A stretch of 63,591 nucleotides of DNA from Alphaproteobacteria bacterium bin52 (GTDB lineage: Bacteria; Pseudomonadota; Alphaproteobacteria; Thalassobaculales; Thalassobaculaceae): the NCBI GenBank assembly GCA_002238645.1, contig MPMT01000022.1:1-63591 (forward strand). The letters run 5' to 3'. This document shows, piece after piece, positions 9,063-20,495 of this stretch; the first letter of the stretch is position 1; every line of letters starts with the position of its first letter. The translations under genes were made by a program, and so were the position numbers. Below the pieces are notes generated by a model that worked only from the letters and a program-made list of their open reading frames with translations, was not told the DNA's origin and made no database searches.

Positions 9063-10193
9063 TCAGGTAAATTCAAGGCTGTCGACCAGCCAGTCCGCGA
9101 GTGCCGTCTCGTCGGGCGCCACTCCGAGCCCGGCGCCATCAGGCAGCCGGACGCACCCGTCCTCGACCGTGAGCATACCGCCAATGACCGCCTCGCGAAG
9201 CGGATTCGCGTTGACGTCCATCTCGAGCATGCCCTTTCCGCCGACCCCCGCAAGGATGTTGGCGGAGTGCATCAGCCCGAGACCGCCTGCCAGCCAGTGC
9301 GGACAGTATGTCCGCCCGGCAGCGAGCGCGCGGCGCGCGATGTCGACGTTCCACGAAACGCCGCCCCACTTGCCGACATCGGGCTGCACCACGTCAAGCC
9401 AGCCGAGTGCCCGGTCAATCGCCGCGTGATCGGTGATGTTCTCGCCGCCTGCAAGCGGCAGACGCATGCCGGCCCTGAGCCGGCGCCAGTGGACATCGGG
9501 CGCATCGGCCGGCATCGGTTCCTCGAGCCAGCCTACGCCGGCCTCCGCCAGCCAGTCGGCCGCCGAACAGGCGGCGGCGAGGTCCCATTTCTGGTTGGCG
9601 TCGACGAGCAGCCGTTCGCCATCCCGCATGTCGCGGCGGATGGCCTCCACATTGGCCCGGTCGGTGTCCCCGCCGAATCCGACCTTGAGCTTGAAGCTGC
9701 GGTGGCCCTCCCCGCGCACGCGCAGGACCGTTTCCGGTCCGTCGTCGGGGTTCAGGCCGCTGGCATAGACGGGGATCACGTCAGCAGCACCGGGATCGAT
9801 CAGCCGGCGGATCGCCACGCCGCACCGCCGCGCCGCCAGGTCCCACAGCGCCTGGTCGGCGGCCGCGATGGCAGTCGCGACCGGACCGTACTCGCCGGAC
9901 TGGATGGCGAGCACCCGGGTCCGGGCCATCAGCCCGGCAAGGGTTCCGGAGCCCGCCTCCAGTTGCCTGCCAAGCAGCAGGTCCGGCAACAGCCGGCCGG
10001 CCAGCGCCGCCCGGTAGCCGGTGGTCCCCGGCGGGAAGTTTCCCCAGATATCGCCCCACCCGACCGCGCCGTCCGCATCCTCTATCGCCACCATCGCGAT
10101 GTCCCGGCCGGTGATCGCACCGAACGAGGTGACCACCGGTTTTTCCATCGGCGCGTGGCAGACCACGATGCGCAGTCGCGCTATCTCGACCAT
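9063..10193 (-). CDS. enolase-superfamily dehydratase/racemase (mandelate racemase / muconate lactonizing group)
   Basis: A 376-residue enolase-superfamily protein with the K-x-K base (FKLKVG), metal ligands in LLVDANQKW, WLEEPM and GGEN, and the second base region around DVGKWGG and HWLAGG. Such enzymes remove a proton alpha to a carboxylate and either epimerise or dehydrate. Acid-sugar dehydratase or cis-3-hydroxyproline-type activity is possible; specificity is open. The start at 10193 is preferred over an ATG 45 nt upstream because GGAGAG precedes it and family N-termini begin near this point. It shares a promoter region with the divergent VOC gene (138 bp). Confidence 0.88.
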   Translation of the reverse strand: MVEIARLRIVVCHAPMEKPVVTSFGAITGRDIAMVAIEDADGAVGWGDIWGNFPPGTTGYRAALAGRLLPDLLLGRQLEAGSGTLAGLMARTRVLAIQSGEYGPVATAIAAADQALWDLAARRCGVAIRRLIDPGAADVIPVYASGLNPDDGPETVLRVRGEGHRSFKLKVGFGGDTDRANVEAIRRDMRDGERLLVDANQKWDLAAACSAADWLAEAGVGWLEEPMPADAPDVHWRRLRAGMRLPLAGGENITDHAAIDRALGWLDVVQPDVGKWGGVSWNVDIARRALAAGRTYCPHWLAGGLGLMHSANILAGVGGKGMLEMDVNANPLREAVIGGMLTVEDGCVRLPDGAGLGVAPDETALADWLVDSLEFT

Positions 10194-10331
10194 AGGGCCG
10201 CTCTCCGAAAGGTACAGGCGCGGCGCAGTGTTGCACATTCAGGTCCCCGGGTGACCAGGGAGGAGAGGTTCGCGACGGTGCATCTCCTGTGGTAGGTGCA
10301 GGGAACATAAGACGGGAGCAAGGAGAGCGCG

Positions 10332-11207
10332 ATGTCGAACCTGTCACCGATCTGGCCGGCGCCGCTCGATCACCTGCGCCTCGACAGCGACCGGACGGAC
10401 GAGCTTGCCTCCTTCTACGCTACCGTGCTCGGCTTCGAGCGGTTCGAGCTCGAGGACGGCACCTGCCTGCTGCAGGGACCGGAACGGCGCCTCGTGATCG
10501 GGACCGGGAGCCCCGGCGGGCGTCCCTACCACGGGTTCCGGCTGCGCGATCGGGCCCAGCTCGATGCGGTGCGCAGCCACGTCGCGGGACTCGGCATCAA
10601 CATGGAACCGTCACCGTCCAGCGTCTTCGAGCCCGATGCCGTCGCGGTCCGCGACCCTGACGGCTGGCTCTCGGTTTTCGGCCTGCCGCGGCATGACCTG
10701 CCCGCCATCCGGACCGTCAACGGCGTTCCAGGCCGCAGCTTCGCCGCCAGGCTGCAGCATGTGGTCGTCGCCAGCGACAACCTTCCGGCAATGATGCACT
10801 GGTACGGGGACGTGCTCGGCTTTGCCCCCTCCGACTACGTGCTGAACGACATGGATGACCCGGCATCACGTACCGTCGCCTTCTACCGCTCGGACGAGGA
10901 GCACCACAGTTTTGCCGTGTTCGCCGCCTCCGAGGCACGGCCCGATCACCACGCCTACGAGACTGGCGGCTGGACCGACATCCGCGACTGGGCCGACCAC
11001 TGCGCCAACCACCGGGTCAGGATCTGGTGGGGGCCGGGGCGGCACGGACCGGGCAACAACCTCTTCTTCATGATCCGCGACCCTCACGGCGACCCCGTCG
11101 AACTCTCCGCCGAAATCGAGCACATGCCGCGTTCCATGGCGCCGCGGTTCTGGCCGGCGGAGGAGCGCTCGCTCAACCTGTGGGGACCGGGCTGGATCCG
11201 CGAGTAG
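10332..11207 (+). CDS. two-domain VOC family protein, extradiol-dioxygenase-like
   Basis: The 291-residue protein has two vicinal-oxygen-chelate modules (about residues 10-120 and 140-270). The C-terminal half keeps a plausible H-H-E metal triad: His in RLQHVVV, His in EHHSFAVF and Glu in DPVELSAEIE, as in type I extradiol dioxygenases. The N-terminal module lacks an obvious full triad, again as in those enzymes. The ring-cleavage substrate is unknown. It starts 12 bp behind a good Shine-Dalgarno (AAGGAGAG) and is followed 9 bp later by a carbonic anhydrase gene, probably in one transcript. Confidence 0.82.
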   Translation: MSNLSPIWPAPLDHLRLDSDRTDELASFYATVLGFERFELEDGTCLLQGPERRLVIGTGSPGGRPYHGFRLRDRAQLDAVRSHVAGLGINMEPSPSSVFEPDAVAVRDPDGWLSVFGLPRHDLPAIRTVNGVPGRSFAARLQHVVVASDNLPAMMHWYGDVLGFAPSDYVLNDMDDPASRTVAFYRSDEEHHSFAVFAASEARPDHHAYETGGWTDIRDWADHCANHRVRIWWGPGRHGPGNNLFFMIRDPHGDPVELSAEIEHMPRSMAPRFWPAEERSLNLWGPGWIRE

Positions 11208-11216
11208 GACCCGACC

Positions 11217-11843
11217 GTGACCGCGGACTTCCCGGCATCACTTCTCGACGGTTACCGCGCCCGGCGGGACACCCTCTCGCCCGGGGACCGCGAGCGGGCG
11301 CATACCCTGGCCCGGGACGGGCAAAGGCCCGGGACCATGGTCATCGCGTGCTGTGACTCGCGGGTTGCGCCCGAGACGGTGTTCAACTGCGCTCCCGGCG
11401 AGATCTTCGTGCTGAGGACCGTCGCCAACCTTGTAGCCCCGTACCGGCACGACGCCGGGTCCTGCGCCACCTCGTCCGCGCTGGAGTTCGGGGTCGAGGC
11501 GCTCCGGGTCCGGCACATCGTGGTGATGGGTCACGCGCTGTGCGGCGGGATCAGGGCGCATGCCGACAGGTCGCGCACGCCGCTGTCGCCCGATGACTTC
11601 ATCGGCAGCTGGACCGCCTCGCTCGCAGACCTGGCGGACACCGGCGCGGCGGCTGACGGGGACCTGACCGCACTCGAACAGGCAGCGGTCCGCCGGTCGG
11701 TCGACAACCTCGCGACCTTTCCCTTCGTGGCCCGGCGCCTCGAGGACGCGACCCTCGCCCTGCACGGTACATGGTTCGATGTCGCAACCGGTACGGTGTG
11801 GACCATGGACCCGGGATCCGGCCGGTTTTCCCCGTTCCGCTGA
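11217..11843 (+). CDS. beta-class carbonic anhydrase
   Basis: A 208-residue protein with the beta-carbonic-anhydrase zinc ligands: Cys and the Asp/Arg dyad in CCDSRV, and His/Cys in GHALCGG. It interconverts CO2 and bicarbonate in the cytoplasm. Length matches short bacterial enzymes of this class. The start is GTG at 11217, 9 bp after the VOC gene, so the two are probably co-transcribed. It ends 8 bp from the convergent methyltransferase gene, and no terminator is visible between them. Confidence 0.93.
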   Translation: MTADFPASLLDGYRARRDTLSPGDRERAHTLARDGQRPGTMVIACCDSRVAPETVFNCAPGEIFVLRTVANLVAPYRHDAGSCATSSALEFGVEALRVRHIVVMGHALCGGIRAHADRSRTPLSPDDFIGSWTASLADLADTGAAADGDLTALEQAAVRRSVDNLATFPFVARRLEDATLALHGTWFDVATGTVWTMDPGSGRFSPFR

Positions 11844-11851
11844 GCGGCGGA

Positions 11852-12553
11852 TCAGACCCGGTCGCCGGCAATCACCGCAAAGCGCCAGTACTTGACGTAA
11901 CAGTCGACGTTCTCGAAGCCGTTGTCGGCCATCCACTCGATCTGCTGCGCCAGCGTCGCCGTGCGGTCACGCGGCGCCGAGACGATCGATCCCGCGATTT
12001 CCTCGTCGATCGCCCCGCTCTCCATCGCCATGCTCTGCCATTCCTCGATCAGCCGGGTCTCCGATCCGTCGGTCATGCCGCGGGTCAGGATGACGTTGAT
12101 GGCGCACCCGCCGCGCCTCAGTGCGGCGAAAGTCGAGGAATACAGGGTCTGGCGGGCGCGGCTTACCTGGAAATTCGCGGCAAGCTCCGAGATCGCCACG
12201 TCGTACGGTCCCTGCAGCGTGGCGTGGACGTAGTCCCTGAGCTCGTAGGTGATCGCATCGCCGAAGCGGGCAAGCCGGGATCGCGCCGCCTCCAGGTGGA
12301 CTTCGGAATCATGCATCATGTGAACGACGGCACCGGGGACCTGTTCGAGCAGCCGTTCGACCAGCAGCCCGCTGCCGGTCCCCAGGTCGAGCACCCGGTA
12401 GGTTTCGCCCTGGCGCGGCGGCGGCAGCAGCCGAACCACGGTGTCATGCAGCCAGTCCCATTGCGGAACCAGCCGCTGCCGGGTCGCGGAAATCGAGTCC
12501 CGCGTCTCGTCCGACGGATCCGTCATCACCATGCTCGCGTATCGGCGCCGCAA
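11852..12553 (-). CDS. SAM-dependent class I methyltransferase
   Basis: A 233-residue Rossmann-fold methyltransferase with motif I VLDLGTGSGLL and the following acidic loop, preceded by a helical region. The substrate is unknown. It lies 8 bp downstream of msrP on the same strand and is likely co-transcribed with it. An alternative start is the Met ten residues in (12526), before TDPSDE. Confidence 0.78.
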   Translation of the reverse strand: MRRRYASMVMTDPSDETRDSISATRQRLVPQWDWLHDTVVRLLPPPRQGETYRVLDLGTGSGLLVERLLEQVPGAVVHMMHDSEVHLEAARSRLARFGDAITYELRDYVHATLQGPYDVAISELAANFQVSRARQTLYSSTFAALRRGGCAINVILTRGMTDGSETRLIEEWQSMAMESGAIDEEIAGSIVSAPRDRTATLAQQIEWMADNGFENVDCYVKYWRFAVIAGDRV

Positions 12554-12561
12554 CCGCGGCG

Positions 12562-13560
12562 CTAGGCAAACAGCCTCTCGCCCTCCATGTCCTTGTACAT
12601 GTGCTGAACGAACTCGCCATAGCCGTTGTAGAGCTTCGTCGGAATGCGGCCGCCACTCAGCGTCCGTTCAGTCGCCTGGCTCCAGCGCGGGTGCGGAACC
12701 TCGGGGTTCACGTTGGCCCAGAACCCGTATTCACGCGGCTGGATCTCCTCCCAGAACGACACCGGGCGCATGTCCGTGAAGCTGAACTGCACGATCGACT
12801 TGATGCACTTGAACCCGTATTTCCAGGGCGCCGCGAGGCGCAGCGGCGCTCCCATCTGCCGCGGCACCGGCTTGCCGTAGACACCGGTTACCATGAAGGC
12901 GAGCTCGTTGGTCGCCTCCTCCATGGTGAGCCCCTCCAGGTAGGGCCACGGATACCAGTGCTGTCTCTGCCCCGGCGCCAGTTCCGGGTCGTGGAAGGTC
13001 CGCATGACCACGTATCGCGCCGAGGACAGTGGCCGCGCCAGTTCCACCAGCTTCGCCATCGGAAACCCGCTCCACGGCACCACCATCGACCATGCCTCGA
13101 CGCACCGGTGCGAATAGACCCGCTCCTCGAGCGGCATCTTGCGGATGAGCGCGTCGATGTCGATCGTCATCGGTTCCTCGACCATGCCGTCGATGGTCAC
13201 CGTCCAGGGCCGGATCTTCAGCGCCTGGGCCGCCCGGTGGATGGTCTTGTGTGACCCGAACTCGTAGAAGTTGTTGTAGGTGACCGCGTCCTCCTCGTCT
13301 GTCAGCGGTCGGTCGATCCGGTAGCGCAGGTTGCGCGTGACAGGGTACAGACCGGCAGTGGGATCGGGCGGGGCCTCGGCAACCTGCACATCGTCGTGCG
13401 AGGCGGTAGCCTGCTCGTAGCAGCCCGCAAGGCCTCCGCCGGCCAGCAGGAGCGGGCCGGCGGCAAGGCCGCGCACCAGGGTCCTGCGGTCAAGGTAGAG
13501 TGCCTCCGGGGTTGCCTCGCGTTCCGGGATTTCCCATCCGCGCCGCTTTCTGATGAACAT
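12562..13560 (-). CDS. msrP: MsrP, periplasmic protein-methionine-sulfoxide reductase catalytic subunit
   Basis: The 332-residue protein has a twin-arginine export signal (DRRTLVRGLAAG with a hydrophobic stretch after it) and the sulfite-oxidase-type molybdopterin fold. The molybdenum-ligating cysteine is in YSHRCVEAWSM, and the conserved PRQMGAPLRL and KYGFKCIKSI segments follow. MsrP repairs oxidised methionine in periplasmic proteins using electrons from the haem membrane protein MsrQ. No msrQ is adjacent on the downstream side, where a methyltransferase lies instead, so the electron donor is either elsewhere or different. Confidence 0.93.
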   Translation of the reverse strand: MFIRKRRGWEIPEREATPEALYLDRRTLVRGLAAGPLLLAGGGLAGCYEQATASHDDVQVAEAPPDPTAGLYPVTRNLRYRIDRPLTDEEDAVTYNNFYEFGSHKTIHRAAQALKIRPWTVTIDGMVEEPMTIDIDALIRKMPLEERVYSHRCVEAWSMVVPWSGFPMAKLVELARPLSSARYVVMRTFHDPELAPGQRQHWYPWPYLEGLTMEEATNELAFMVTGVYGKPVPRQMGAPLRLAAPWKYGFKCIKSIVQFSFTDMRPVSFWEEIQPREYGFWANVNPEVPHPRWSQATERTLSGGRIPTKLYNGYGEFVQHMYKDMEGERLFA

Positions 13561-13580
13561 CGCACCTCTCCGCCCGGAGC

Positions 13581-15614
13581 CTAGGCCTCCGGATTGTTGC
13601 GTTGTGCCACTACTTCGTCAGCAAGCCGTCCACTCAGTTCCGCCAGATGGTCGAACGACCATTCGTATGTCCCCGCTCCCATGGTCACCGACCGGATCTC
13701 GATGATCAGGTCCTGGACCTCGGACTCGGGGATATTGGCCTCGACCTCGTCCCAGCCCTTCCAGCCTTCCTTGGCCTGGAAGCCGAGGATCTGGCCGCGC
13801 CGGCCGGAGATGATCCGCTGGATACGCGCCGTCGCGTCGTTCGGGATCGAGATGCGCACGTGCAGCACCGGTTCAAGCAGGACCGGGTTGCATTTGGGCA
13901 GCCCCTCCGACATGGCAATGCGCGCGGCGGTCTTGAACGCCATGTCGGAACTGTCGACGGAGTGATGCTGGCCGTCGTACAGCTCCACCGACAGGTCGAC
14001 CACCTCGAAGCCGAGAGGACCGCGCTTCATGTAGTCCTTCACACCGTCCTCGACCGACGGAATGTAGTTGCGTGGCACCGAACCCCCGACCACGCTGTCG
14101 ATGAACTCGAACCCGGATCCGCGCGACAGCGGCTTGATCTTGACCTTGATGTCGCCGAACTGCCCGTGTCCGCCGCTCTGTTTCTTGTGGCGGGCGTGCT
14201 GCTCCACCGTCTTGCGGATGGTCTCCTTGTAGGGAACTCTCGGTGCCCGGGCCGCGACGGCGAGGTTGAAGCGGTTGGACAGCCGTTCCGCCAGCACCAG
14301 GATCTGGGTGTCGCCCTGGCCGAACACCACCAGTTCGCCCATTGCGGCGTTGTGCGAGATCGCGATCGAGGGATCCTCTTCGCACAGGCGCTGCAGGGCT
14401 CCCGACAGTTTGACCTCGTCGTTGCGGTTGCTCGCGGAAATCGCCCGGGAATAGACCGGCGCCAGCACCTCGGGCCAGGCAAGCGCCCCATCCGGAACCT
14501 CGCCCGCGGCCGTCAGGAGGTTCCCGGTCAGAACGCCCTCCATCCGGCCGAACGCCACCACGTCGCCAGCCTCCGCCGAGGAGATCTTGTCGTACCTGGT
14601 CCCTAGAATGGTGTTCATGCCGCTGACGCGAACGCCGTTCAGCGTCTCGCCGTCACGGACGGCTCCACGCCACAGGCGCACGAAGGACAGCTTGCCCATG
14701 TGCTGGGCGTGCAGGGTCTTGAACACCTGGGCAACGGCACCGCCGTCCGGTTCCACACCACGCCGCGCCGCGCTCTCCGAGTGACCGGGCGTTTCGTGGC
14801 GCAGAAGTTTCAGCAGCCGCTGGATCCCATACCCCTGTTCGCCAGCACCGATCAGGACCGGCACCAGTGCCGCATCCTGGAGCGCCTGGGCCAGGTGGGT
14901 GTAGAGTTCGGACTTGTCGATCTCGACCTCTTCGAGGACCTTCTCCATCAGTTCGTCGTCGAAGTCGGCCAGCGTCTCCAGGAGTTCCTCGCGGGCCTCC
15001 TGCTGACGGTCAATCGCCGTGTCGGGAAGCGGGATCAGCGTTGACGGCCCGTCGCTGCTGTAGGCGTAGGCGCGCTCGCTCACCAGGTCGGCATAGCCGG
15101 TGATGGACTCGCCCTCCCTGATCGGGACGTGGCGCAGCGCCAGCGGCTGGTCGGACGCGTCCTGCAGCATCGCCATCAGGTCGCGAACGGTATCGTTGGT
15201 GTTGTCGATCTTGTTCAGGAACACCACCCGCGGAATGCGGTGCTCGTCGAGAAACTTCAGTGCCGGCGCCACGGCGGGCAGTTTCTGGGCCTCGGAATCC
15301 ACCACCACGATGGCGATGTCGGCCACCATGCAGGCGTTGCGGGCTTCCTGGAAGAACTCCACGGAACCGGGGGTGTCGATGAAGGTCCACGTATCACCGA
15401 GGAAGCTGCCGCTTCCGATCGCGAGTTCGGTACTCGCATGACGCTTGCGCGCTTCGGCCGCGGCATCGCCCACCGTGTTTCCCGCGGTCACGCTGCCCGT
15501 GCGTTCAATGGCTCCGGTCGCGTGCAGCAAAGCCTCGAACAGCGTGGTCTTCCCGCTCTGGTACGGTCCGATCAGCACCGCACAGCGCGTCCCTCCTCCA
15601 TTGCCACCGGCCAT
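13581..15614 (-). CDS. elongation factor G paralog (EF-G-like GTPase)
   Basis: A 677-residue translational GTPase with EF-G domain order (G, II, III, IV, V). The P-loop is GPYQSGKT (residues 16-23) instead of the GHVDHGKT/AHIDAGKT of canonical factors. G3 is DTPG and G4 is NKID. Domain IV shows YKETIRKTVEQ and GQFGD, and domain V ends with the usual ribosome-facing sheet. It therefore belongs to the FusA-like paralog group rather than housekeeping EF-G. Its cellular role is not established from sequence. The start at 15614 is chosen for a GGGGAGG site 6 nt upstream; an ATG 57 nt earlier lacks one. Confidence 0.88.
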   Translation of the reverse strand: MAGGNGGGTRCAVLIGPYQSGKTTLFEALLHATGAIERTGSVTAGNTVGDAAAEARKRHASTELAIGSGSFLGDTWTFIDTPGSVEFFQEARNACMVADIAIVVVDSEAQKLPAVAPALKFLDEHRIPRVVFLNKIDNTNDTVRDLMAMLQDASDQPLALRHVPIREGESITGYADLVSERAYAYSSDGPSTLIPLPDTAIDRQQEAREELLETLADFDDELMEKVLEEVEIDKSELYTHLAQALQDAALVPVLIGAGEQGYGIQRLLKLLRHETPGHSESAARRGVEPDGGAVAQVFKTLHAQHMGKLSFVRLWRGAVRDGETLNGVRVSGMNTILGTRYDKISSAEAGDVVAFGRMEGVLTGNLLTAAGEVPDGALAWPEVLAPVYSRAISASNRNDEVKLSGALQRLCEEDPSIAISHNAAMGELVVFGQGDTQILVLAERLSNRFNLAVAARAPRVPYKETIRKTVEQHARHKKQSGGHGQFGDIKVKIKPLSRGSGFEFIDSVVGGSVPRNYIPSVEDGVKDYMKRGPLGFEVVDLSVELYDGQHHSVDSSDMAFKTAARIAMSEGLPKCNPVLLEPVLHVRISIPNDATARIQRIISGRRGQILGFQAKEGWKGWDEVEANIPESEVQDLIIEIRSVTMGAGTYEWSFDHLAELSGRLADEVVAQRNNPEA

Positions 15615-15724
15615 TGCGATCCTCCCCGTCCAGCACGCACGCGCCTCTTGAGCACAAGGGGACATTGTCATCAGTGTTCAACAATTGACGCAAGGCCGAA
15701 TTGACATCAGCCCGGCGGACGGGA

Positions 15725-16966
<1,242 letters not shown>

Positions 16967-17064
16967 CTACGCCCGCCCGGGCGGAGGCGCAAGCACGCAC
17001 CCCCTGCAGGCAGCGGCCGCGGCCCTGTGACCGTGGCCCCGTCACCGGAGCCTGGCCGAGGCCA

Positions 17065-17907
17065 ATGCGACTGTTCGCAATCAGCGACCTGCACCTCGGA
17101 CACCAGGCCAATCGCGCCGCGCTCCCTGACCTTCCGGACCATGCCGGAGACTGGCTGATCGTGGCCGGGGACATCGCCGAGCAGCTCGAGCTGCAGGAGG
17201 CCGCCTTCAGGGTGCTGACCGACCGGTTCGCACGCGTGATCTGGGTTCCGGGCAACCACGACCTGTGGTCGGTGCCGCGCGACGGAGCCTCGTCCCCGCG
17301 CGGGGTCGCGCGCTACCGCGACCTCGTCGACATGGCGCGCGGACACGGCATCGTCACGCCGGAGGACCCGTTTCCGGTCTGGCCCGACCCGCCGCACGTG
17401 ATCGCGCCGCTGTTCCTGCTCTATGACTACAGTTTCCGGCCGGCCCATGTTCCCCGCAGCGAGGTCCGCCGCTGGGCGGGTGCCGCCGCCTGTGCCGACG
17501 AGTTCTTCCTGCAGCCCGACCCCTACCCGAGCCGCGAGGCCTGGTGCGAGGCGCTCTGCACCACGGCGGAGCGGCGGCTTGCGGATCTGCCGGCGGGCAC
17601 CCGGACCATCCTGGTCAATCACTGGCCCCTTCTGGCCGAGCTCATCAGGATCCCGCGGATCCCGCGGTTCAGACCCTGGTGCGGCACGATCCGGACCGCG
17701 GACTGGCACCGGCGGTTCCGCGCCTCTGTTGTGGTGTCCGGACACCTGCACACCCGGCGCACCGACGTGGTGGACGGCTGCCGGTTCGAGGAGGTTTCGC
17801 TGGGCTACCCGGGACAGTGGCGCCCGGAACGGGGCATCGCAGCCTACCTGAGGCCGATCTTCGGGCCGGCGGGCCCGGTCAGCCGAGCGCGTCGAGACGC
17901 GCCCTGA
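17065..17907 (+). CDS. calcineurin-like metallophosphoesterase
   Basis: A 280-residue two-metal phosphoesterase with all five blocks in order: SDLHLGH, GDIAEQ, PGNHDLW, VNHWPL and SGHLHTRR. The substrate is unknown; proteins of this size hydrolyse nucleotides, phosphodiesters or phosphoproteins. The 3' end overlaps the end of the convergent uracil-DNA glycosylase gene by 29 bp. Confidence 0.85.
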   Translation: MRLFAISDLHLGHQANRAALPDLPDHAGDWLIVAGDIAEQLELQEAAFRVLTDRFARVIWVPGNHDLWSVPRDGASSPRGVARYRDLVDMARGHGIVTPEDPFPVWPDPPHVIAPLFLLYDYSFRPAHVPRSEVRRWAGAAACADEFFLQPDPYPSREAWCEALCTTAERRLADLPAGTRTILVNHWPLLAELIRIPRIPRFRPWCGTIRTADWHRRFRASVVVSGHLHTRRTDVVDGCRFEEVSLGYPGQWRPERGIAAYLRPIFGPAGPVSRARRDAP

Positions 17908-18688
17908 TGGCCAGCATGTCCTTCCAGGCTTCCGCCTTGCGCTCCGGCGAACGCAGCAGGTAGGACGGGTGGAAGGTGGCAAGCGCGGGGACCGGGTCGC
18001 CGCTTCCGCGGCCGCGAAAGTCGTACCAGCGCCCGCGCATCCGGCTGATGCTGCCGTCGCGCTTGAGCAGGGTGTTGGCAGCGGTCCCGCCCAGCATGAC
18101 CATGAACCGCGGCCCGACCAGTTCGACGTGCCGGTGCAGGAACGGCAGGCAGACCTCGCGCTCGAAGGTGTTGGGCTGCCGGTTGCCGGGCGGACGCCAG
18201 GGCAGGATGTTGGTGATGTAGACGTCGTCGCGCTGCAGTCCGATGCTGGCCAGCATGCGGGTGAGCAAACGCCCGCTCGCCCCCACGAACGGCTCGCCGG
18301 TCCGGTCCTCGTCCGCGCCCGGCGCCTCCCCGATCAGCATGACGGCCGCCCCGGGTGTCCCGCTTCCGAACACGAGATTGGTGGCGGTCAGCTTCAGGCC
18401 GCATCCGTCGAATCCCGCCAGCGCCTCGCGGAGTTCGGCGAGGGACCCGGCAGACCCCGCCCGGGCGCGGGCATCGGCGAGCGCGCTCGCGGTATGCGGC
18501 GCCTGTTCGGCACGCGGGGCAGCCGGCTGCGGGCGGGCGGGTTGCGCGCGGGGCCGCGGAGTGCGGGACCGCGCGAACCGGTCGATCGGGAACTCCTCGA
18601 GCACCTCGTCGATGCCGGCATCCCGGGCCCATTCGAGCATGACGTCCTGCTGGGCGGCGGCAGGCTCGCTGCCGGAAAAGCCGTTCAT
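17879..18688 (-). CDS. uracil-DNA glycosylase, COG1573 type
   Basis: A 269-residue member of the uracil-DNA glycosylase superfamily related to family 4. Motif 1 is [17 protein letters not shown], followed by [10 protein letters not shown] and the C-terminal motif HPSYLLRSP. It excises uracil arising from cytosine deamination. The four-cysteine iron-sulfur pattern of archaeal/thermophilic family 4 is not obvious; alphaproteobacterial relatives share that lack. The N-terminal 80 residues are low-complexity Ala/Pro/Arg-rich. The start at 18688 is preferred; an upstream ATG at 18775 has its Shine-Dalgarno too close. It is divergent from the ETF-QO gene and overlaps the end of the phosphoesterase. 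Confidence 0.87.
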   Translation of the reverse strand: MNGFSGSEPAAAQQDVMLEWARDAGIDEVLEEFPIDRFARSRTPRPRAQPARPQPAAPRAEQAPHTASALADARARAGSAGSLAELREALAGFDGCGLKLTATNLVFGSGTPGAAVMLIGEAPGADEDRTGEPFVGASGRLLTRMLASIGLQRDDVYITNILPWRPPGNRQPNTFEREVCLPFLHRHVELVGPRFMVMLGGTAANTLLKRDGSISRMRGRWYDFRGRGSGDPVPALATFHPSYLLRSPERKAEAWKDMLAIRARLDALG

Positions 18689-18806
18689 GCCCGGGTATCC
18701 CTGCTGCGCCGGGGCGGCGACAAATGGTCCCGTGACAGCCCTGCCCGGGAACCGTAGTCTCGGATCGTGCCACATGCTCCCTGACCGCGAAAGTGAGGCT
18801 GGTGTC

Positions 18807-20447
18807 ATGGACCGCGAATTCATGGAATACGATGTCGTCGTTGTCGGAGGCGGTCCGGCCGGGCTGTCCACGGCGATCCGGCTTGCCCAGGTCGCCGCGG
18901 AGACCGGCCGGGAACTCGGCATCTGCGTGCTTGAGAAGGGTTCGGAGATCGGGGCCCACATCCTGTCGGGCGCGGTGCTGGAGCCGCGGGCACTCGACGA
19001 GCTCTTCCCCGACTGGAAGGAGCGCGGCGCGCCGCTCAACCAGCCGGTCACCGAAGATCGCATGATGATGCTGACCAGGACCGGCGGCATCCGCCTGCCA
19101 ACCCCGCCGCAGATGCGCAACCACGGCAACTACATCATCAGCCTGGGCAACCTGTGCCGCTGGCTGGCGGAACAGGCCGAGGCCCTGGGCGTGGAAATCT
19201 ATCCAGGATTTGCCGCGGCAGAGGTGCTCTACCGCGAGGACGGATCGGTGCGCGGTGTTGCCACCGGCGACATGGGTGTCGGCCGCGACGGCGAGCAGAC
19301 CGCGAACTACATGCCCGGCATGGAACTGCGCGCGCGCCTCACGGTCTTTGCCGAGGGGTGCCGGGGATCGCTGACAAAGACCCTGTTCGAGCGTTTCGAC
19401 CTGCGTGCGGATGCGGACCCGCAGACCTACGGGATCGGGATCAAGGAACTGTGGGAGGTCGACCCGGCGGTCCATTCCCCGGGACGTGTGCTGCACACCG
19501 TCGGATGGCCGATGGACCAGCAGACCTACGGCGGCTCGTTCCTGTATCACCTCGAGGACAATCAGGTCGCGGTCGGCTACGTGGTCGGTCTCGACTACCG
19601 CAACCCGCATCTCAGTCCGTTCGACGAGTTCCAGCGCTTCAAGACCCACCCGAAGATCCGGCCGGTATTCGAGGGCGGCCGCCGGGTCGCCTACGGCGCC
19701 CGCGCCATCAACGAAGGCGGGTTCCAGTCCATACCGAGGCTGACCTTCCCGGGCGGGCTGATCGTCGGATGCTCGGCCGGCTTCCTGAACGTTCCGAAGA
19801 TCAAGGGCAGCCACAACGCCATGAAGTCGGGCATGCTGGCCGCCGAGGCGATCGCCGAGACGCTGGCCGACGAGACGGATGCCGGCGGCATCGAGGTCGA
19901 GGGCTACGCCGAGCGGGTGCGCGGGTCGTGGATCTGGGACGAGCTCTACCGGGTCCGCAACATCCGTCCGGGTTTCCGCGCCGGCCTGTTCTATGGCCTG
20001 GCGCATGCGGCGCTTGACACCTACATCCTGCGCGGTCGCGCACCCTGGACGCTGCGGCATCATCCCGACCACGAGTCGCTGGCGCCGGCATCGCACTGCG
20101 AGAAGATCCCGTATCCGCGTCCCGACGGCGTGGTGAGTTTCGACCGGCTGTCCTCGGTGTTCCTGTCGAACACCAACCACGAGGAGAACCAGCCGGTTCA
20201 CCTGACGCTGACGGATGCCGACATCCCGGTGCGCTACAACCTCGCTCACTACGATGCGCCTGAACAGAGATTCTGTCCGGCAGGGGTCTACGAGATCGTC
20301 CGCGACGAGGACGGCGAGAACCCCGAACTGCAGATCAACGCGCAGAACTGCGTTCACTGCAAGACATGCGACATCAAGGACCCGCTGCAGAACATCAACT
20401 GGGTGGTTCCGGAAGGTGGCGGCGGACCCAATTACCCCAACATGTAG
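18807..20447 (+). CDS. electron transfer flavoprotein-ubiquinone oxidoreductase
   Basis: A 546-residue protein, the usual ETF-QO length. It has an N-terminal FAD dinucleotide fold ([11 protein letters not shown]), a ubiquinone/membrane domain in the middle, and a C-terminal [4Fe-4S] domain with [12 protein letters not shown] and the typical [10 protein letters not shown] ending. The enzyme sits on the cytoplasmic membrane and passes electrons from ETF, reduced by acyl-CoA and other dehydrogenases, to ubiquinone. The start at 18807 matches the family N-terminus; longer open frame upstream is the antisense of the glycosylase gene. Confidence 0.95.
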   Translation: MDREFMEYDVVVVGGGPAGLSTAIRLAQVAAETGRELGICVLEKGSEIGAHILSGAVLEPRALDELFPDWKERGAPLNQPVTEDRMMMLTRTGGIRLPTPPQMRNHGNYIISLGNLCRWLAEQAEALGVEIYPGFAAAEVLYREDGSVRGVATGDMGVGRDGEQTANYMPGMELRARLTVFAEGCRGSLTKTLFERFDLRADADPQTYGIGIKELWEVDPAVHSPGRVLHTVGWPMDQQTYGGSFLYHLEDNQVAVGYVVGLDYRNPHLSPFDEFQRFKTHPKIRPVFEGGRRVAYGARAINEGGFQSIPRLTFPGGLIVGCSAGFLNVPKIKGSHNAMKSGMLAAEAIAETLADETDAGGIEVEGYAERVRGSWIWDELYRVRNIRPGFRAGLFYGLAHAALDTYILRGRAPWTLRHHPDHESLAPASHCEKIPYPRPDGVVSFDRLSSVFLSNTNHEENQPVHLTLTDADIPVRYNLAHYDAPEQRFCPAGVYEIVRDEDGENPELQINAQNCVHCKTCDIKDPLQNINWVVPEGGGGPNYPNM

Positions 20448-20495
20448 GACACCGGAGGCTGTTTGCCCCATGGGTGCTGGAAGAGGGTCACGGGC

